From JAMCRM01 sp035561075 (lineage in GTDB: Bacteria > Acidobacteriota > Terriglobia > Bryobacterales > Bryobacteraceae), in contig DATMYF010000109.1 of NCBI GenBank assembly GCA_035561075.1, forward strand, positions 24,834 through 88,833: 64,000 bases of DNA. The letters run 5' to 3'. A program made the position numbers and the translations under genes. The notes beneath the pieces are model-generated. The model searched no databases and was not told where the DNA came from. It saw only the letters and a program-made list of their open reading frames with translations. Shown here piece by piece: positions 8,874 through 17,153 of the stretch (the first letter of the stretch is position 1; each line of letters opens with the position of its first letter).

Positions 8874-9956
8874 ATGCGGCCTGGCGGCCTGGTGCTTCGA
8901 ATAGTCGTATGCCTGGCGGCGTTGCCCGTCGCGGCGCAGCAGGGCGGCGGCTTCGCGCCCATTCTCGGCGGGCTTCCCCCGAGTTCTGGGATCGCGGGCG
9001 GGGTTGAATATCGCCACCCGTCCCTGGCGCGCGGCGCGGCGAGCCTGAATGTACGGGCCATCGGTTCCGTCAACCTCTACGAACACCTGGATGTGCGGCT
9101 GGGGTTGCCTCCACTCGAATCGCGTCACTTATTTGCGGAGCTGCGGCTCCGGTACCGCAACTATCCCGAGGAGGGTTTCTGGGGCCTCGGTCCGGACTCC
9201 CGCAAGGACGACCGCACCAGCTTCCGCAAGGAAGACGTGGACTATAGTGGCGCCTTTGGTGTCCACCCGGTGCCGTGGCTGCGGGCCGGCGCCATCGTGG
9301 GATTCCTGAACGTCAATACCGGCCCTGGCAAGGACACGCCGGAGCCTTCAACCGAAGAACTCTTTCTGCCCGGTGATGTCCCGGCGCTCGACAGGCAGCC
9401 GCACTTCCGCCACACAGGCGGATTCGCCGAAGTGGATTACCGGAAGGGACCGGCAGGCGCCGTCCGGGGTGGGTTTTACACGGTCAACTGGACCAGCTAT
9501 CACGACCGCACCCTGGGCCGCTACGATTTCCGCCGCTGGGACATCGATGTGCGGCAGTTCCTGCCCTCGTTTCAGCCCACCGCTACGGTGGCCGCGCGTT
9601 TCAGCGCCGCCTTCACGGAGAAAGATCCCGGCCGGCAGGTGCCTTTCTTCCTTCAGCCGACCGTGGGGGGCGGCATCGACCTGCGCGGCTACCGGCAATA
9701 CCGCTTCCGTGACCAGAACAGCGCGGCCATGAACCTCGAGTATCGCTGGCGCGCAAACGAGTACCTGGAGGCCGTAGCCTTTACGGACGCCGGCCGGGTA
9801 TTCGCCAACCCGGGTGATTTCGGCATCCACGGTGTGCGCACCTCCGTCGGGGTAGGGGGCCGGCTGCGCATAACTGAACGGCTACTGGTCGGCCTCGACG
9901 TGGGCTGGAGCCGCGAAGGCCTGTGCTTCTGGTTCCGCGGCTCGGAGATGTTTTAG
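8874..9956 (+). CDS. Omp85/BamA-like outer-membrane barrel without POTRA domains
   Basis: A 360-residue protein with an N-terminal signal peptide (about 1-21, ending AAQQ). The rest is a run of amphipathic beta strands. The segment VGGGIDLRGYRQYRFRD carries an LRGYR motif that corresponds to the VRGF/Y motif of loop 6 in Omp85 proteins, and the last residue is phenylalanine, as in many outer-membrane barrels. Full-length BamA is about 800 residues; here there is no room for POTRA repeats. Its position at the end of an mlaE-mlaF-mce operon suggests it is the outer-membrane partner of the lipid system, in place of MlaA/porin. This functional link is inferred from context. Confidence 0.8.
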   Translation: MRPGGLVLRIVVCLAALPVAAQQGGGFAPILGGLPPSSGIAGGVEYRHPSLARGAASLNVRAIGSVNLYEHLDVRLGLPPLESRHLFAELRLRYRNYPEEGFWGLGPDSRKDDRTSFRKEDVDYSGAFGVHPVPWLRAGAIVGFLNVNTGPGKDTPEPSTEELFLPGDVPALDRQPHFRHTGGFAEVDYRKGPAGAVRGGFYTVNWTSYHDRTLGRYDFRRWDIDVRQFLPSFQPTATVAARFSAAFTEKDPGRQVPFFLQPTVGGGIDLRGYRQYRFRDQNSAAMNLEYRWRANEYLEAVAFTDAGRVFANPGDFGIHGVRTSVGVGGRLRITERLLVGLDVGWSREGLCFWFRGSEMF

Positions 9957-9963
9957 TCGGGGC

Positions 9964-11226
9964 TCAATCCCATCCGAAGATAGAGTAGTAAGGTACCTTG
10001 ATAGTCCCTTCGTATCTCAGGTTGAAGATTACGGAGTAATTGGTCGGGCGCGCGTGTATCCACTCACGACGGAACTCCTGCAGGTTGATCTGGCCGTAGA
10101 ATCCACCGAAGGCCTTGACGTCGTCCGGCCTGGTTTCCTGGAAGGTCGCGCCGTACTCGGCACAGCGCCGAATGAAGGTCTCCACACGTTCGCGGTCCAT
10201 CTCCAGGCCTTTCTCGGCAGCCAGTTCGAGTGCATCGAGCGCCGTCAAACCGCTGACGTAGAGCCCGGCCGTATTTCCGGGCACCAGGGAGCCGTTCTCC
10301 CGCTGGATGCCCATCAGGTAATCCAGGCGCCTTGCGGCGACATCCCAGTAACGCTTGTCACCCGTCTCGCGATAGGCGGCCAGCAGTGTGAGGCTGGCGA
10401 AGTCGTCATTGTTGGCTTTCGTTTGGGAGAGCCCTCCGGTCGAATAGAACGTCGTAATGTTATTCTCCCGACCGACATTCGCCAACAAGCCTTCGGCCAA
10501 TGGGATGACGCCTTTGTCGAAGTAAATCCGCTTTCCGGTTACCTTGTAAAGATGATAGAAGAATAGCCCGCTGCCTGCCTGAAAGGGCGCCGTCCTCCGA
10601 TCGGAAGTGTCGGCTGGGGTGCCATCCAGGGGTACGGACCAGTATGGCCAGTTTGTCGATGGATTGATTGCGTTCTTTAGAAACCAGTTCGCGAAGAGTC
10701 CGGCACGCTCCAGATAATCCTTTTCTCCGGTTACACGATACAAAGCCAGGTAACCGCCAAGCGCACCGGTGGCGCCGTCACGCGGAAAGATGAAATCGCT
10801 GAGCTGGTCCATCTCCCGGAGAGCTCCGTAAGTGAGCCCGTTCCGGGAGTCAAGAATTTGGAGGCTCTTAAGATACCGGGATGCCCGCTTCATGGCGTCC
10901 TTGTATCTTGGGGAGCCAAAGCGCTGGTCGAGCAAGGAGAGTGCCATGATCCCGGTTCCCGTTGTCCAGCAGACGCTCCCGCGCCAGGTGCCTTCCTTCG
11001 GCTTGTACTCGTACAACCACCTCCCATAATCACCATTGAACGGCTGGTTGCCGAGGGTGCGCTTTTCCTGGTTGTTCACCAGCCAGTCGCCCGCCAGCGC
11101 GGCGGAGTAGAGCAGTTGAGCCTGAAGCTGGCTGGGGATTGGGCGCGAACGAGCCGGTAGTGGTCCTGCCTGCGCAGCCAGAACGAACGACAACGCGATG
11201 GATGAGAGTGGCATCAAGTGTGGCAT
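9964..11226 (-). CDS. Secreted alpha/alpha-toroid protein, possible glycoside hydrolase or lyase
   Basis: A 420-residue protein. I chose the internal ATG at 11226 because it gives a clean signal peptide (MPHLMPLSSIALSFVLAAQA). An upstream in-frame start at 11316 would add 30 residues that do not look like a signal peptide. The sequence is mostly paired helices with motifs such as YEYKPKEGTWRGSVCWTTGTG and ALSLLDQRFGSPRYKDAM, resembling the six-hairpin (alpha/alpha)6 toroid of GH88/GH105/DUF1680-type enzymes or terpene-cyclase-like folds. No catalytic residues can be assigned with confidence. A minus-strand TATAAC lies at about 11249-11254. The gene is convergent with the Omp85-like barrel gene, with only 7 bp between stops. 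Confidence 0.55.
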   Translation of the reverse strand: MPHLMPLSSIALSFVLAAQAGPLPARSRPIPSQLQAQLLYSAALAGDWLVNNQEKRTLGNQPFNGDYGRWLYEYKPKEGTWRGSVCWTTGTGIMALSLLDQRFGSPRYKDAMKRASRYLKSLQILDSRNGLTYGALREMDQLSDFIFPRDGATGALGGYLALYRVTGEKDYLERAGLFANWFLKNAINPSTNWPYWSVPLDGTPADTSDRRTAPFQAGSGLFFYHLYKVTGKRIYFDKGVIPLAEGLLANVGRENNITTFYSTGGLSQTKANNDDFASLTLLAAYRETGDKRYWDVAARRLDYLMGIQRENGSLVPGNTAGLYVSGLTALDALELAAEKGLEMDRERVETFIRRCAEYGATFQETRPDDVKAFGGFYGQINLQEFRREWIHARPTNYSVIFNLRYEGTIKVPYYSIFGWD

Positions 11227-11330
11227 AGCTTCGGTGGTCCCGGCATCGTTATAGCGGGCCCTATCCGGTGTGTCAACTGGGAGCATCCTCGGCGGCGGGT
11301 GGCGCATCCAGAGCACTGGAGGGATTCACC

Positions 11331-11636
11331 ATGAAGACATTCGCCCTATTTGTACTCGGGCTCACGTTTCTGGCCGGGGGCGCCCTGGCCGAGGAGTTCA
11401 AAGGCTATATCGCGGATTCGCACTGCGCCAAAGAGGCCAAAGCCATGAGCGCGGACCACGCCGGTTGTGCGAAGGCCTGCATCAAAAAAGGCGCGCAGGC
11501 CGTGCTCGCAACCGAGGATGGGAAGGTCTACAAGCTCTCCGACCAGGCCAAAGCAGTCAAGCACGCCGGAGAGAAGGTAACCGTAACGGGCAAGCTGGAG
11601 GGCGATACCATCCAGGTCGAAAACATCAAAATGTAG
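11331..11636 (+). CDS. Small secreted DUF5818-like / OB-fold-like protein
   Basis: A 101-residue exported protein with a signal peptide (MKTFALFVLGLTFLAGGALA). The mature part has three or four conserved-looking cysteines (SHCAKEA, HAGCAKACIKKG) and ends in VTVTGKLEGDTIQVENIKM, a short beta segment like the OB-type ends seen in many small acidobacterial secreted proteins. A GGAGGG ribosome-binding site 8 nt upstream fixes the ATG at 11331; an upstream in-frame ATG at 11268 would hide the signal peptide. The role is unknown; metal or redox binding is possible because of the cysteines, but this is speculation. Confidence 0.7.
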   Translation: MKTFALFVLGLTFLAGGALAEEFKGYIADSHCAKEAKAMSADHAGCAKACIKKGAQAVLATEDGKVYKLSDQAKAVKHAGEKVTVTGKLEGDTIQVENIKM

Positions 11637-11654
11637 CGTCCCGGGGGAGCGGCG

Positions 11655-12749
11655 CTACTGCAATTTGCCTCTCCCCTCCACCTTCCACACCCGCTCCACC
11701 TGGTCGCCGCGGATGCCGTACATTTGCTCGTGCAGGTTCACGGCAGCGCAAATGTGGATGGGGATCATGTGCACCCGGTCCCCGACGGCAAATTGTGCCT
11801 TCACGCGGCTGATATCGACGTAGCCGTGCTCTTCATTCATATTGTGGAAGTTAGCCTCGGGCGCCTCCACCAGATGCCCGAAGGAATGCTCGCCTTTCAC
11901 CACGCACCGGTCCGATGAGAAGGTTTTGCTTCCACCGTCTACGATCATTTGCCCTTTGCGCGCCGTCGAAACCACCGTCACCAGCATCGAGGCGGCGCAG
12001 TCTTCCATGCCGCAACCGCCCGACCGCACCGTGTTGATGTCGTTGTAGACGTAGGTGCCGGGGCGGATCTCGTTCAGACCGGGGAACTCGTGGGAGTGAT
12101 AGAGCGCCGGCGTGGACCCACCGCTCATGACCTTCACCACCAACCCGGCGCGCTCAACGTCGTCGACCATCTGCCGGATCACGCGGCGCAGTTCGGCCAT
12201 CTGGGCCAAGCCCGCCTCGCCGTTATCTTTGATATGCCCGGGGTAGCAGGTGATGCCCTCGAAGCTCAGGCCGGGCAGCCCCGCGACGCATTTGGCCAGT
12301 TGCACCAGTTCCTCGCCCGGCACGACGCCCACGCGATTGAGCCCGACGTCGGCCTCGGTCAGCACCCCCACTTCCACTTGCGCGGCGCGGGCGGCATCGG
12401 ATAGCTGTTGCGCGGCGGCGACGCTGTCGAGCGCCACCGTAACCCTTGTCTTCCGCGCCACCGCCATCAGGCGTTCCAGCTTGCCGCGCCCGATCACCGG
12501 GTAGTGCAGCAGCATGTCCGGGGTGCCGGAAGCGAGCATCACCTCGGCCTCCCCCACTTTCGCGACGGTCAGGCCGGCTGCGCCGAGATCGAGCTGCATG
12601 CGCCCAATCAGCGGACTCTTATGGGTCTTCGTGTGGGGCCGCAGCCGCAGGTCGTGCGACCGGCAGTAATCGGCCGCGCGGCGCAGGTTGCGCTCCATCA
12701 CGTCCAGGTCTACCAGCAGAGCCGGAGTCTCGATTTCGGAAACGTGCAT
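11655..12749 (-). CDS. DSD1-family PLP enzyme (D-threonine aldolase / D-serine dehydratase-like)
   Basis: A 364-residue fold-type III PLP enzyme. The PLP lysine is in RPHTKTHKS (about K41). The C-terminal metal-binding HICAAVNLHEQ motif is typical of the DSD1/D-threonine aldolase family, where a divalent metal assists retro-aldol cleavage or dehydration of D-hydroxy amino acids. The full family length is present (about 360-380). The start is only 9 bp after the stop of the upstream aminotransferase-like gene on the same strand, so the pair is probably co-transcribed. Substrate cannot be told from sequence. Confidence 0.88.
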   Translation of the reverse strand: MHVSEIETPALLVDLDVMERNLRRAADYCRSHDLRLRPHTKTHKSPLIGRMQLDLGAAGLTVAKVGEAEVMLASGTPDMLLHYPVIGRGKLERLMAVARKTRVTVALDSVAAAQQLSDAARAAQVEVGVLTEADVGLNRVGVVPGEELVQLAKCVAGLPGLSFEGITCYPGHIKDNGEAGLAQMAELRRVIRQMVDDVERAGLVVKVMSGGSTPALYHSHEFPGLNEIRPGTYVYNDINTVRSGGCGMEDCAASMLVTVVSTARKGQMIVDGGSKTFSSDRCVVKGEHSFGHLVEAPEANFHNMNEEHGYVDISRVKAQFAVGDRVHMIPIHICAAVNLHEQMYGIRGDQVERVWKVEGRGKLQ

Positions 12750-12758
12750 ACCCTATTC

Positions 12759-14021
12759 TCACCCTTCCCGCAGGATCTTTTCCATCACCCCGCAGAAGAT
12801 GTCGATCTCGTCCACGGTGCTGTATATGCTTGGCGTTACCCGCACGCCTTCGTACTGTTTTCCGTGCGCTATAGAACTGACCAGGATGCGGTGCTTGTCC
12901 CACAGCCGGTTGGCCAGCACGCCCCCGTTTATGCCTTCCACCGAGAACGTCCCAAGGCCGCAACTCTCGGCCGGGTCCCGGCTGGTAAGCAGGCGCACCC
13001 TTGGATGGGCCTTCAGCCGGTCCTCCCACAGGCTGCGCAGGTACCGCAGTCGCGCCGCCTTGCGCTCGCCCCCGATGCTTTCATGGAGCGTCAGGGCCTC
13101 CGCAATGGCGTTGTGGCTGGCCGCCGGATGGGTCCCGAACTGTTCGAATTTGCGGATATCCTCCCGCAGCGAGTCTTCCGCTGCCAACAGGGGCCAAAGC
13201 TTCGCGATCTTCTCCCGGCGCACGTAAAGGAAACCAGTGCCGTGCGGGGCCACCAGCCATTTGTGCAGGCTGGTGCCGTAGTAATCGCAGCCCAGGTCTG
13301 AGGCGCGGAAGGGAAACTGCGCGAAGGCATGGGCCCCGTCCACAATGGTCTCGATGCCCCGTGCCCGCGCCATTTCGCAGATGCGCTTAACCGGGAAGAT
13401 CTGGCCGGTCGTGAAAGTGATGTGGCAGAACAGGATCACCCGGGTCCGTGGCGTAACTGCGCGCTCGAACCGCTGATAGAGGTCGTCGAGCGACGGTGCG
13501 GGCACCGGGAACTCCACGTACTTCACTACGATTCCGTCGCGCCGCTCCCGCTGCCTCCAGGCCGTCAGCATCCGGGGATAATCCTGGTCTGTGGTGAGCA
13601 CCTCGTCGCCGCGCTTGAGATCCAGCCCAAGTTGGCAGGTCTCGAGCGCTTCGGTGGCGTTGCGCGTGATGGCCAGTTCCTCCGGGTCGCACCCGAAGGT
13701 TCGGGCCAGGCGCGCCCTTACATTTTCCAGCTCCGGTTCGAGCACCCGCCACATGTTGTGGGCGGGCGCCATATTGCTGAACTCCTGGTAGCGGCGCACG
13801 GCGTCCTGCACCACGCGCGGCGACGGGCTCACCGCGCCGTTGTTCAGGTTGATGATGTTGCGGTCCACCGCGAAGGCGGCTTGGATTTCCCGCCAGAAAT
13901 CCTCATCATGGGCGGCTTCAGCCGGCGGGGCCTTATAGGCGGCCGTGGACTGTGCGCGCGCAGCCCAGTCGGACCGGAGAACAGCGGCACCCGCGGCGGC
14001 AAGAAATTGACGACGAATCAT
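12759..14021 (-). CDS. Exported class-V aminotransferase-like (isopenicillin N epimerase/CsdA-type) PLP protein
   Basis: A 420-residue fold-type I PLP protein of the aminotransferase class V family. The N-terminus MIRRQFLAAAGAAVLRSDWAA resembles a Tat or Sec signal (RRQF). The PLP-contacting aspartate is in ETIVDGAHAF and the Schiff-base lysine is in GTSLHKWLVAPHG (about K254). NLNNGAVSPSPR matches the N-terminal substrate loop of isopenicillin-N-epimerase-like proteins. The reaction is unknown; family members include epimerases, desulfurases and kynureninase-like enzymes. The gene lies upstream of the DSD1 enzyme with a 9-bp gap and downstream of a sulfatase, which suggests a periplasmic catabolic cluster. 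Confidence 0.85.
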   Translation of the reverse strand: MIRRQFLAAAGAAVLRSDWAARAQSTAAYKAPPAEAAHDEDFWREIQAAFAVDRNIINLNNGAVSPSPRVVQDAVRRYQEFSNMAPAHNMWRVLEPELENVRARLARTFGCDPEELAITRNATEALETCQLGLDLKRGDEVLTTDQDYPRMLTAWRQRERRDGIVVKYVEFPVPAPSLDDLYQRFERAVTPRTRVILFCHITFTTGQIFPVKRICEMARARGIETIVDGAHAFAQFPFRASDLGCDYYGTSLHKWLVAPHGTGFLYVRREKIAKLWPLLAAEDSLREDIRKFEQFGTHPAASHNAIAEALTLHESIGGERKAARLRYLRSLWEDRLKAHPRVRLLTSRDPAESCGLGTFSVEGINGGVLANRLWDKHRILVSSIAHGKQYEGVRVTPSIYSTVDEIDIFCGVMEKILREG

Positions 14022-14062
14022 CGAGTGATCCCGTTGTTGGCCGTATTGTACCGTGGCCCGCG

Positions 14063-15451
14063 CTACGACGAGTACTTCTTACGCCACGCTGCCAGTTCGG
14101 CGTTCAGGCGGTCGCGCGTGCTGACGAACTGCTGGTTGTCGTACTGGTTGGTGCGTTCGTTGGGATCGGTGCGGAGGTCGTAGAGCTCATTCGGCCCCTT
14201 ACCGTCGTTGCGCACCACCACTTTATAACGGAAGTCGCGCACCATCCAGGTGTTGCGGAACTGGCCGAATACCAGGTTGCGCCACGGTTCCTTCTTGGGC
14301 AGGGGCTTGTTGGCGGCCACGGCCAGGTAGCTGCGCCCTGCCAGGTTGCGATTCGCCGGAGCGGAAACACCCGCGGCCTCGCACACGGACGGCAGGAAAT
14401 CGCAAAAATCGATCAGCTCCGGCCGCGTATTGTCGGCGGGCAGGCGACCCATCCAGCTCCACATCATGGGGACCTGCATGACCTCTTCGTACATATTCGG
14501 CGGGTCCGAGGCGAGACCCTTGCTCCACAGCCCGTGCCGTCCCAGCAGGTAGCCGTTATCGCTGGTGAAGATCACCAGCGTGTTGTCGAGCCCCCCGGTG
14601 CGCGCCTGAAGCTTCTTAAACAGCGCTGCAACCTGGTCGTCCAGCGCCGTGGTGGCCGCCGCCGCCCGCCGGATGTTGGCCACCGGGTCCTTCATCATCT
14701 CTTTTTCCCGCAGGGCATTCGCCGCCATGGGCTGCCACCCGACGGTGTCGAAGGCGGTGTTGGCGTACATGTCGTAGTACTGCTGCGGGTGTCCATCATA
14801 CGGAGTATGGGGATTCAGGTAGCTCACGGTGAGGAAGAACGGCCGCGAGGCATTCTGGCGGTCCAGGAATTCGGAGGCACGCGCAGTGATGAGGTCTCCC
14901 AGGTAGCCCTTTTCCTGTACGCTCTTCCCGTTGAGATTCATGGCCGGGTCCTGATAGGGGCCCGAGTCGCCCGGCATGGTGTACCAGAATTTGTAACCGT
15001 GCTGCGGTTCCTCGGCGCTCCCCATGTGCCACTTGCCGGTATAGCCGCACTCGTAGCCGGCGTCTGCCAGCACGTCGGAGATCATGACCTCGTTGCGGAA
15101 CGACGGCGGCGGCGCAGCCTGCCCCTGCGCCGGGTTGGCAATGGGTTCGGGCGTGAGGAAGTCGTGGATTCCGTGTTGCATGGGGGTGCGCCCGGTGAAC
15201 AGGGTGGCGCGGCTGGCCGAACAGATAGGCGTCACCACGAAGCTGTTAATGAAGCGCGTGCCCATGCGGGCCAGGCGATCGATATTCGGCGTGCGGATTT
15301 CCTTGTTCCCGTAACAGCCGAGCATCCAGGCGGCGAGATCGTCCGCCAGTATGAGAACAATATTGGGGCGTTGAGGCGTGGCCTTCCGCTGGGCGGCAGC
15401 GGGCAAAGCCATGCTGCCCATGAAGAAATGACGCCGTGTGATGGGGGGCAT
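14063..15451 (-). CDS. Secreted sulfatase (type I, formylglycine type)
   Basis: A 462-residue sulfatase with a signal-like N-terminus (MPPITRRHFFMGSMALPAAA; RRHFF is Tat-like). Metal-binding ILADDLA lies near residue 34, and the formylglycine motif is C77-S-A-S-R81 within TPICSASRATLFTGR. Further family motifs are GKWHMG, DNGYLLGRHGLWSKG and VPMMW. A cysteine at position 77 means maturation needs a formylglycine-generating enzyme, which is not in the window. Related Planctomycetes and Acidobacteriota enzymes cleave sulfated polysaccharides or choline sulfate; the substrate here is not known. It precedes the aminotransferase-like gene by 41 bp. Confidence 0.92.
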   Translation of the reverse strand: MPPITRRHFFMGSMALPAAAQRKATPQRPNIVLILADDLAAWMLGCYGNKEIRTPNIDRLARMGTRFINSFVVTPICSASRATLFTGRTPMQHGIHDFLTPEPIANPAQGQAAPPPSFRNEVMISDVLADAGYECGYTGKWHMGSAEEPQHGYKFWYTMPGDSGPYQDPAMNLNGKSVQEKGYLGDLITARASEFLDRQNASRPFFLTVSYLNPHTPYDGHPQQYYDMYANTAFDTVGWQPMAANALREKEMMKDPVANIRRAAAATTALDDQVAALFKKLQARTGGLDNTLVIFTSDNGYLLGRHGLWSKGLASDPPNMYEEVMQVPMMWSWMGRLPADNTRPELIDFCDFLPSVCEAAGVSAPANRNLAGRSYLAVAANKPLPKKEPWRNLVFGQFRNTWMVRDFRYKVVVRNDGKGPNELYDLRTDPNERTNQYDNQQFVSTRDRLNAELAAWRKKYSS

Positions 15452-15498
15452 GAACTACCAGTATAAGGAACGTTCTGATACACTGGGGAAGAACACGC

Positions 15499-15575
15499 GG
15501 CGGCGTAGCTCAGTCGGTTAGAGCGACGGTCTCATAATCCGTAGGTCAGTGGTTCGAATCCACTCGCCGCCACCA
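15499..15575 (+). tRNA. tRNA with CAT anticodon (Met or lysidine-modified Ile)
   Basis: A 77-nt cloverleaf with encoded CCA. The acceptor stem is GGCGGCG (15499-15505) with CGCCGCC (15565-15571), discriminator A572 and CCA 573-575. The D arm pairs GCTC with GAGC. The anticodon loop CTCATAA gives CAT at 15533-15535; the last anticodon-stem pair is a T-T mismatch. The T loop is TTCGAAT. Because the first pair is G-C it is not initiator tRNA in type. Elongator tRNA-Met or tRNA-Ile2 cannot be told apart by eye. A TACACT hexamer at 15479-15484 could be its -10 box. Confidence 0.95.
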
Positions 15576-15586
15576 GTGGCGTCCAC

Positions 15587-16147
15587 CTACTGCTTCTTCC
15601 TGGTACTCTTTTTCCGCGCCGGCGCAGCCGACTTCAGCATCTTATCGATCTCGGCGCGAATGCTTGCGGCTGGAGTCTTGAAGAACGCATCTTCGCCCGC
15701 ATATTGCGCCCGAATTACGCCCTCCCGGTCGATAAATGCCATTTTTGGCACATAACCCGGCACCATGACCGGGATCTGAAGGAAGTCCAGCGCTGCATCG
15801 CGGTCGTTCCAGCCAACCGGGTAGCTGGGACGGAATCGCTGGATGAAAACCGGCACGTGCACGGCTGCGTTGTCGTCCATCGCGGACATGACCACCTGAA
15901 CGCCCTTCGGGCCATACTCCTTCTGGATTTCCGTGAGCGCTTTAGTGACTTCCTGGCAATGTGGGCAGTTGGTGTTGATGAACGTCATCGCCACCACCTT
16001 GCCGCGGAACTGCTTGAGCGGCAGTTTCGAGCCGTTCGGCAGATTGATGCTGAAATCCGGGGTCGCGGGGCGGGGAATCGTCGCTGCTCGCGCGGGTAGC
16101 GCGGCGGCCGCGCTGAGTAACAGGAAGTGTCGACGTGATAACGACAT
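15587..16147 (-). CDS. Exported TlpA-like thioredoxin-fold protein
   Basis: A 186-residue periplasmic protein of the TlpA/AhpC-TSA group. The N-terminus MSLSRRHFLLLSAAAALPARA is a signal peptide with a twin-arginine-like RRHF; this ATG (16147) is preceded by AAGGAAG and was preferred over a 118-residue upstream extension. The thioredoxin motif is C61-P-H-C64 in FINTNCPHCQ, followed by the redox-fold elements VVMSAMDDN and MAFIDREGVIRAQY. A basic tail (KKSTRKKQ) ends the protein. It may reduce or oxidise periplasmic thiols, for example in cytochrome maturation; no partner is adjacent. Confidence 0.85.
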   Translation of the reverse strand: MSLSRRHFLLLSAAAALPARAATIPRPATPDFSINLPNGSKLPLKQFRGKVVAMTFINTNCPHCQEVTKALTEIQKEYGPKGVQVVMSAMDDNAAVHVPVFIQRFRPSYPVGWNDRDAALDFLQIPVMVPGYVPKMAFIDREGVIRAQYAGEDAFFKTPAASIRAEIDKMLKSAAPARKKSTRKKQ

Positions 16148-16174
16148 AGCCACTTCCTTTATACTACGGATTGG

Positions 16175-17152
16175 ATGCAAGATTTTGTCCCCCTCTTCGC
16201 CGGCGGGCATGTTCAGACGCTTGCCAGTCACTTCTGGAGACGTCCTCTCGATACGGTTGCGTTTCCGGTCACGCGGCGTCTTTACCGGACTGAACCCGAG
16301 GTAGAGGTTCTGGTGGAATCCCAGCGGCCGCGGGGCGCTGCCCGGGGCGAACTCGTAATGGTGCACGGCCTCGAAGGCTCCGGGGAGGCCGGCTACATGC
16401 GCGGGCTCAGCCAGGCGGCCCTCGACGCCGGTTTCGCCGCCCACCGCTTCCATATGCGCACCTGCGGCGGCACCGAGCATCTCTGCCAAACCCTCTACCA
16501 TTCCGGGCTCACCAGCGACCTTCTCGCCGTCCTGCGGGAGATGGCGGCCGACGGTCTGGGGCCCGTTTTCCTGGCAGGGTTTTCGCTCGGTGGAAACGTG
16601 GTCCTGAAACTCGCCGGTGAATTGCGGGAGGATGCCCCCGCCCTGTTCCGCGGGGTATGCGCGGTCTCAACCCCCATTGATTTGGCGGCATCGTGCGACC
16701 GCCTGGCCAAATGGGATAATCGCCTTTACGAATGGCGCTTCATCCGCAGTATGCAGCGGCGCCTCTCGGCGACCGGGCGCTATCGGGCGGAGGATTTCGC
16801 CGGGGTGCGCTCCATACGGGACCTGGACAACCGCATCACCGCGCCCGCGTTCGGCTTCCGCGACGCTCTGCACTATTACCAGTCACAGTCCGCCGCCCTG
16901 TACCTCGACAATATCCGGGTACCCGCCATGCTCATACAAGCCCAGGATGACCCCATTATTCCTTTTGAGAGCTACCATCACCCGGCCTTCGGAACCAACC
17001 CGAACCTGACGCTCCTGGCGCCCGATCACGGGGGCCATGTCGGCTTCGTGGCCCGCGGAAATCCCCGCTTTTGGGCCGAAGCGGCGATCATAGAGTGGAT
17101 TTCTTTCGAGATCGAGGGAACAAACACGGCGTCCACGTCGTCTTCCCATTGA
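16175..17152 (+). CDS. YheT-family alpha/beta-hydrolase
   Basis: A 325-residue alpha/beta-hydrolase of the YheT/EMB8 group. The N-terminal GGHVQTLASHFWRR is the family's hallmark, HGLEGSG forms the oxyanion region, and the nucleophile is S137 in GFSLGGNV. Asp in QAQDDPIIP and His in DHGGHVGF complete the triad. Members hydrolyse short-chain esters; the physiological substrate is not known. TATACT at 16160-16165 ends 9 nt before the ATG and no Shine-Dalgarno is seen, so a leaderless transcript is likely. It is divergent from the thioredoxin gene (27 bp) and is followed by the permease genes after 1 bp. Confidence 0.88.
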   Translation: MQDFVPLFAGGHVQTLASHFWRRPLDTVAFPVTRRLYRTEPEVEVLVESQRPRGAARGELVMVHGLEGSGEAGYMRGLSQAALDAGFAAHRFHMRTCGGTEHLCQTLYHSGLTSDLLAVLREMAADGLGPVFLAGFSLGGNVVLKLAGELREDAPALFRGVCAVSTPIDLAASCDRLAKWDNRLYEWRFIRSMQRRLSATGRYRAEDFAGVRSIRDLDNRITAPAFGFRDALHYYQSQSAALYLDNIRVPAMLIQAQDDPIIPFESYHHPAFGTNPNLTLLAPDHGGHVGFVARGNPRFWAEAAIIEWISFEIEGTNTASTSSSH

Positions 17153-17153
17153 A

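Noticed and set aside
7523..9073. 516-codon minus-strand ORF opposite the MCE gene
   Set aside because: A shadow of the well-supported MCE and barrel genes; composition rich in His, Arg and Leu is typical of antisense frames in high-G+C DNA.
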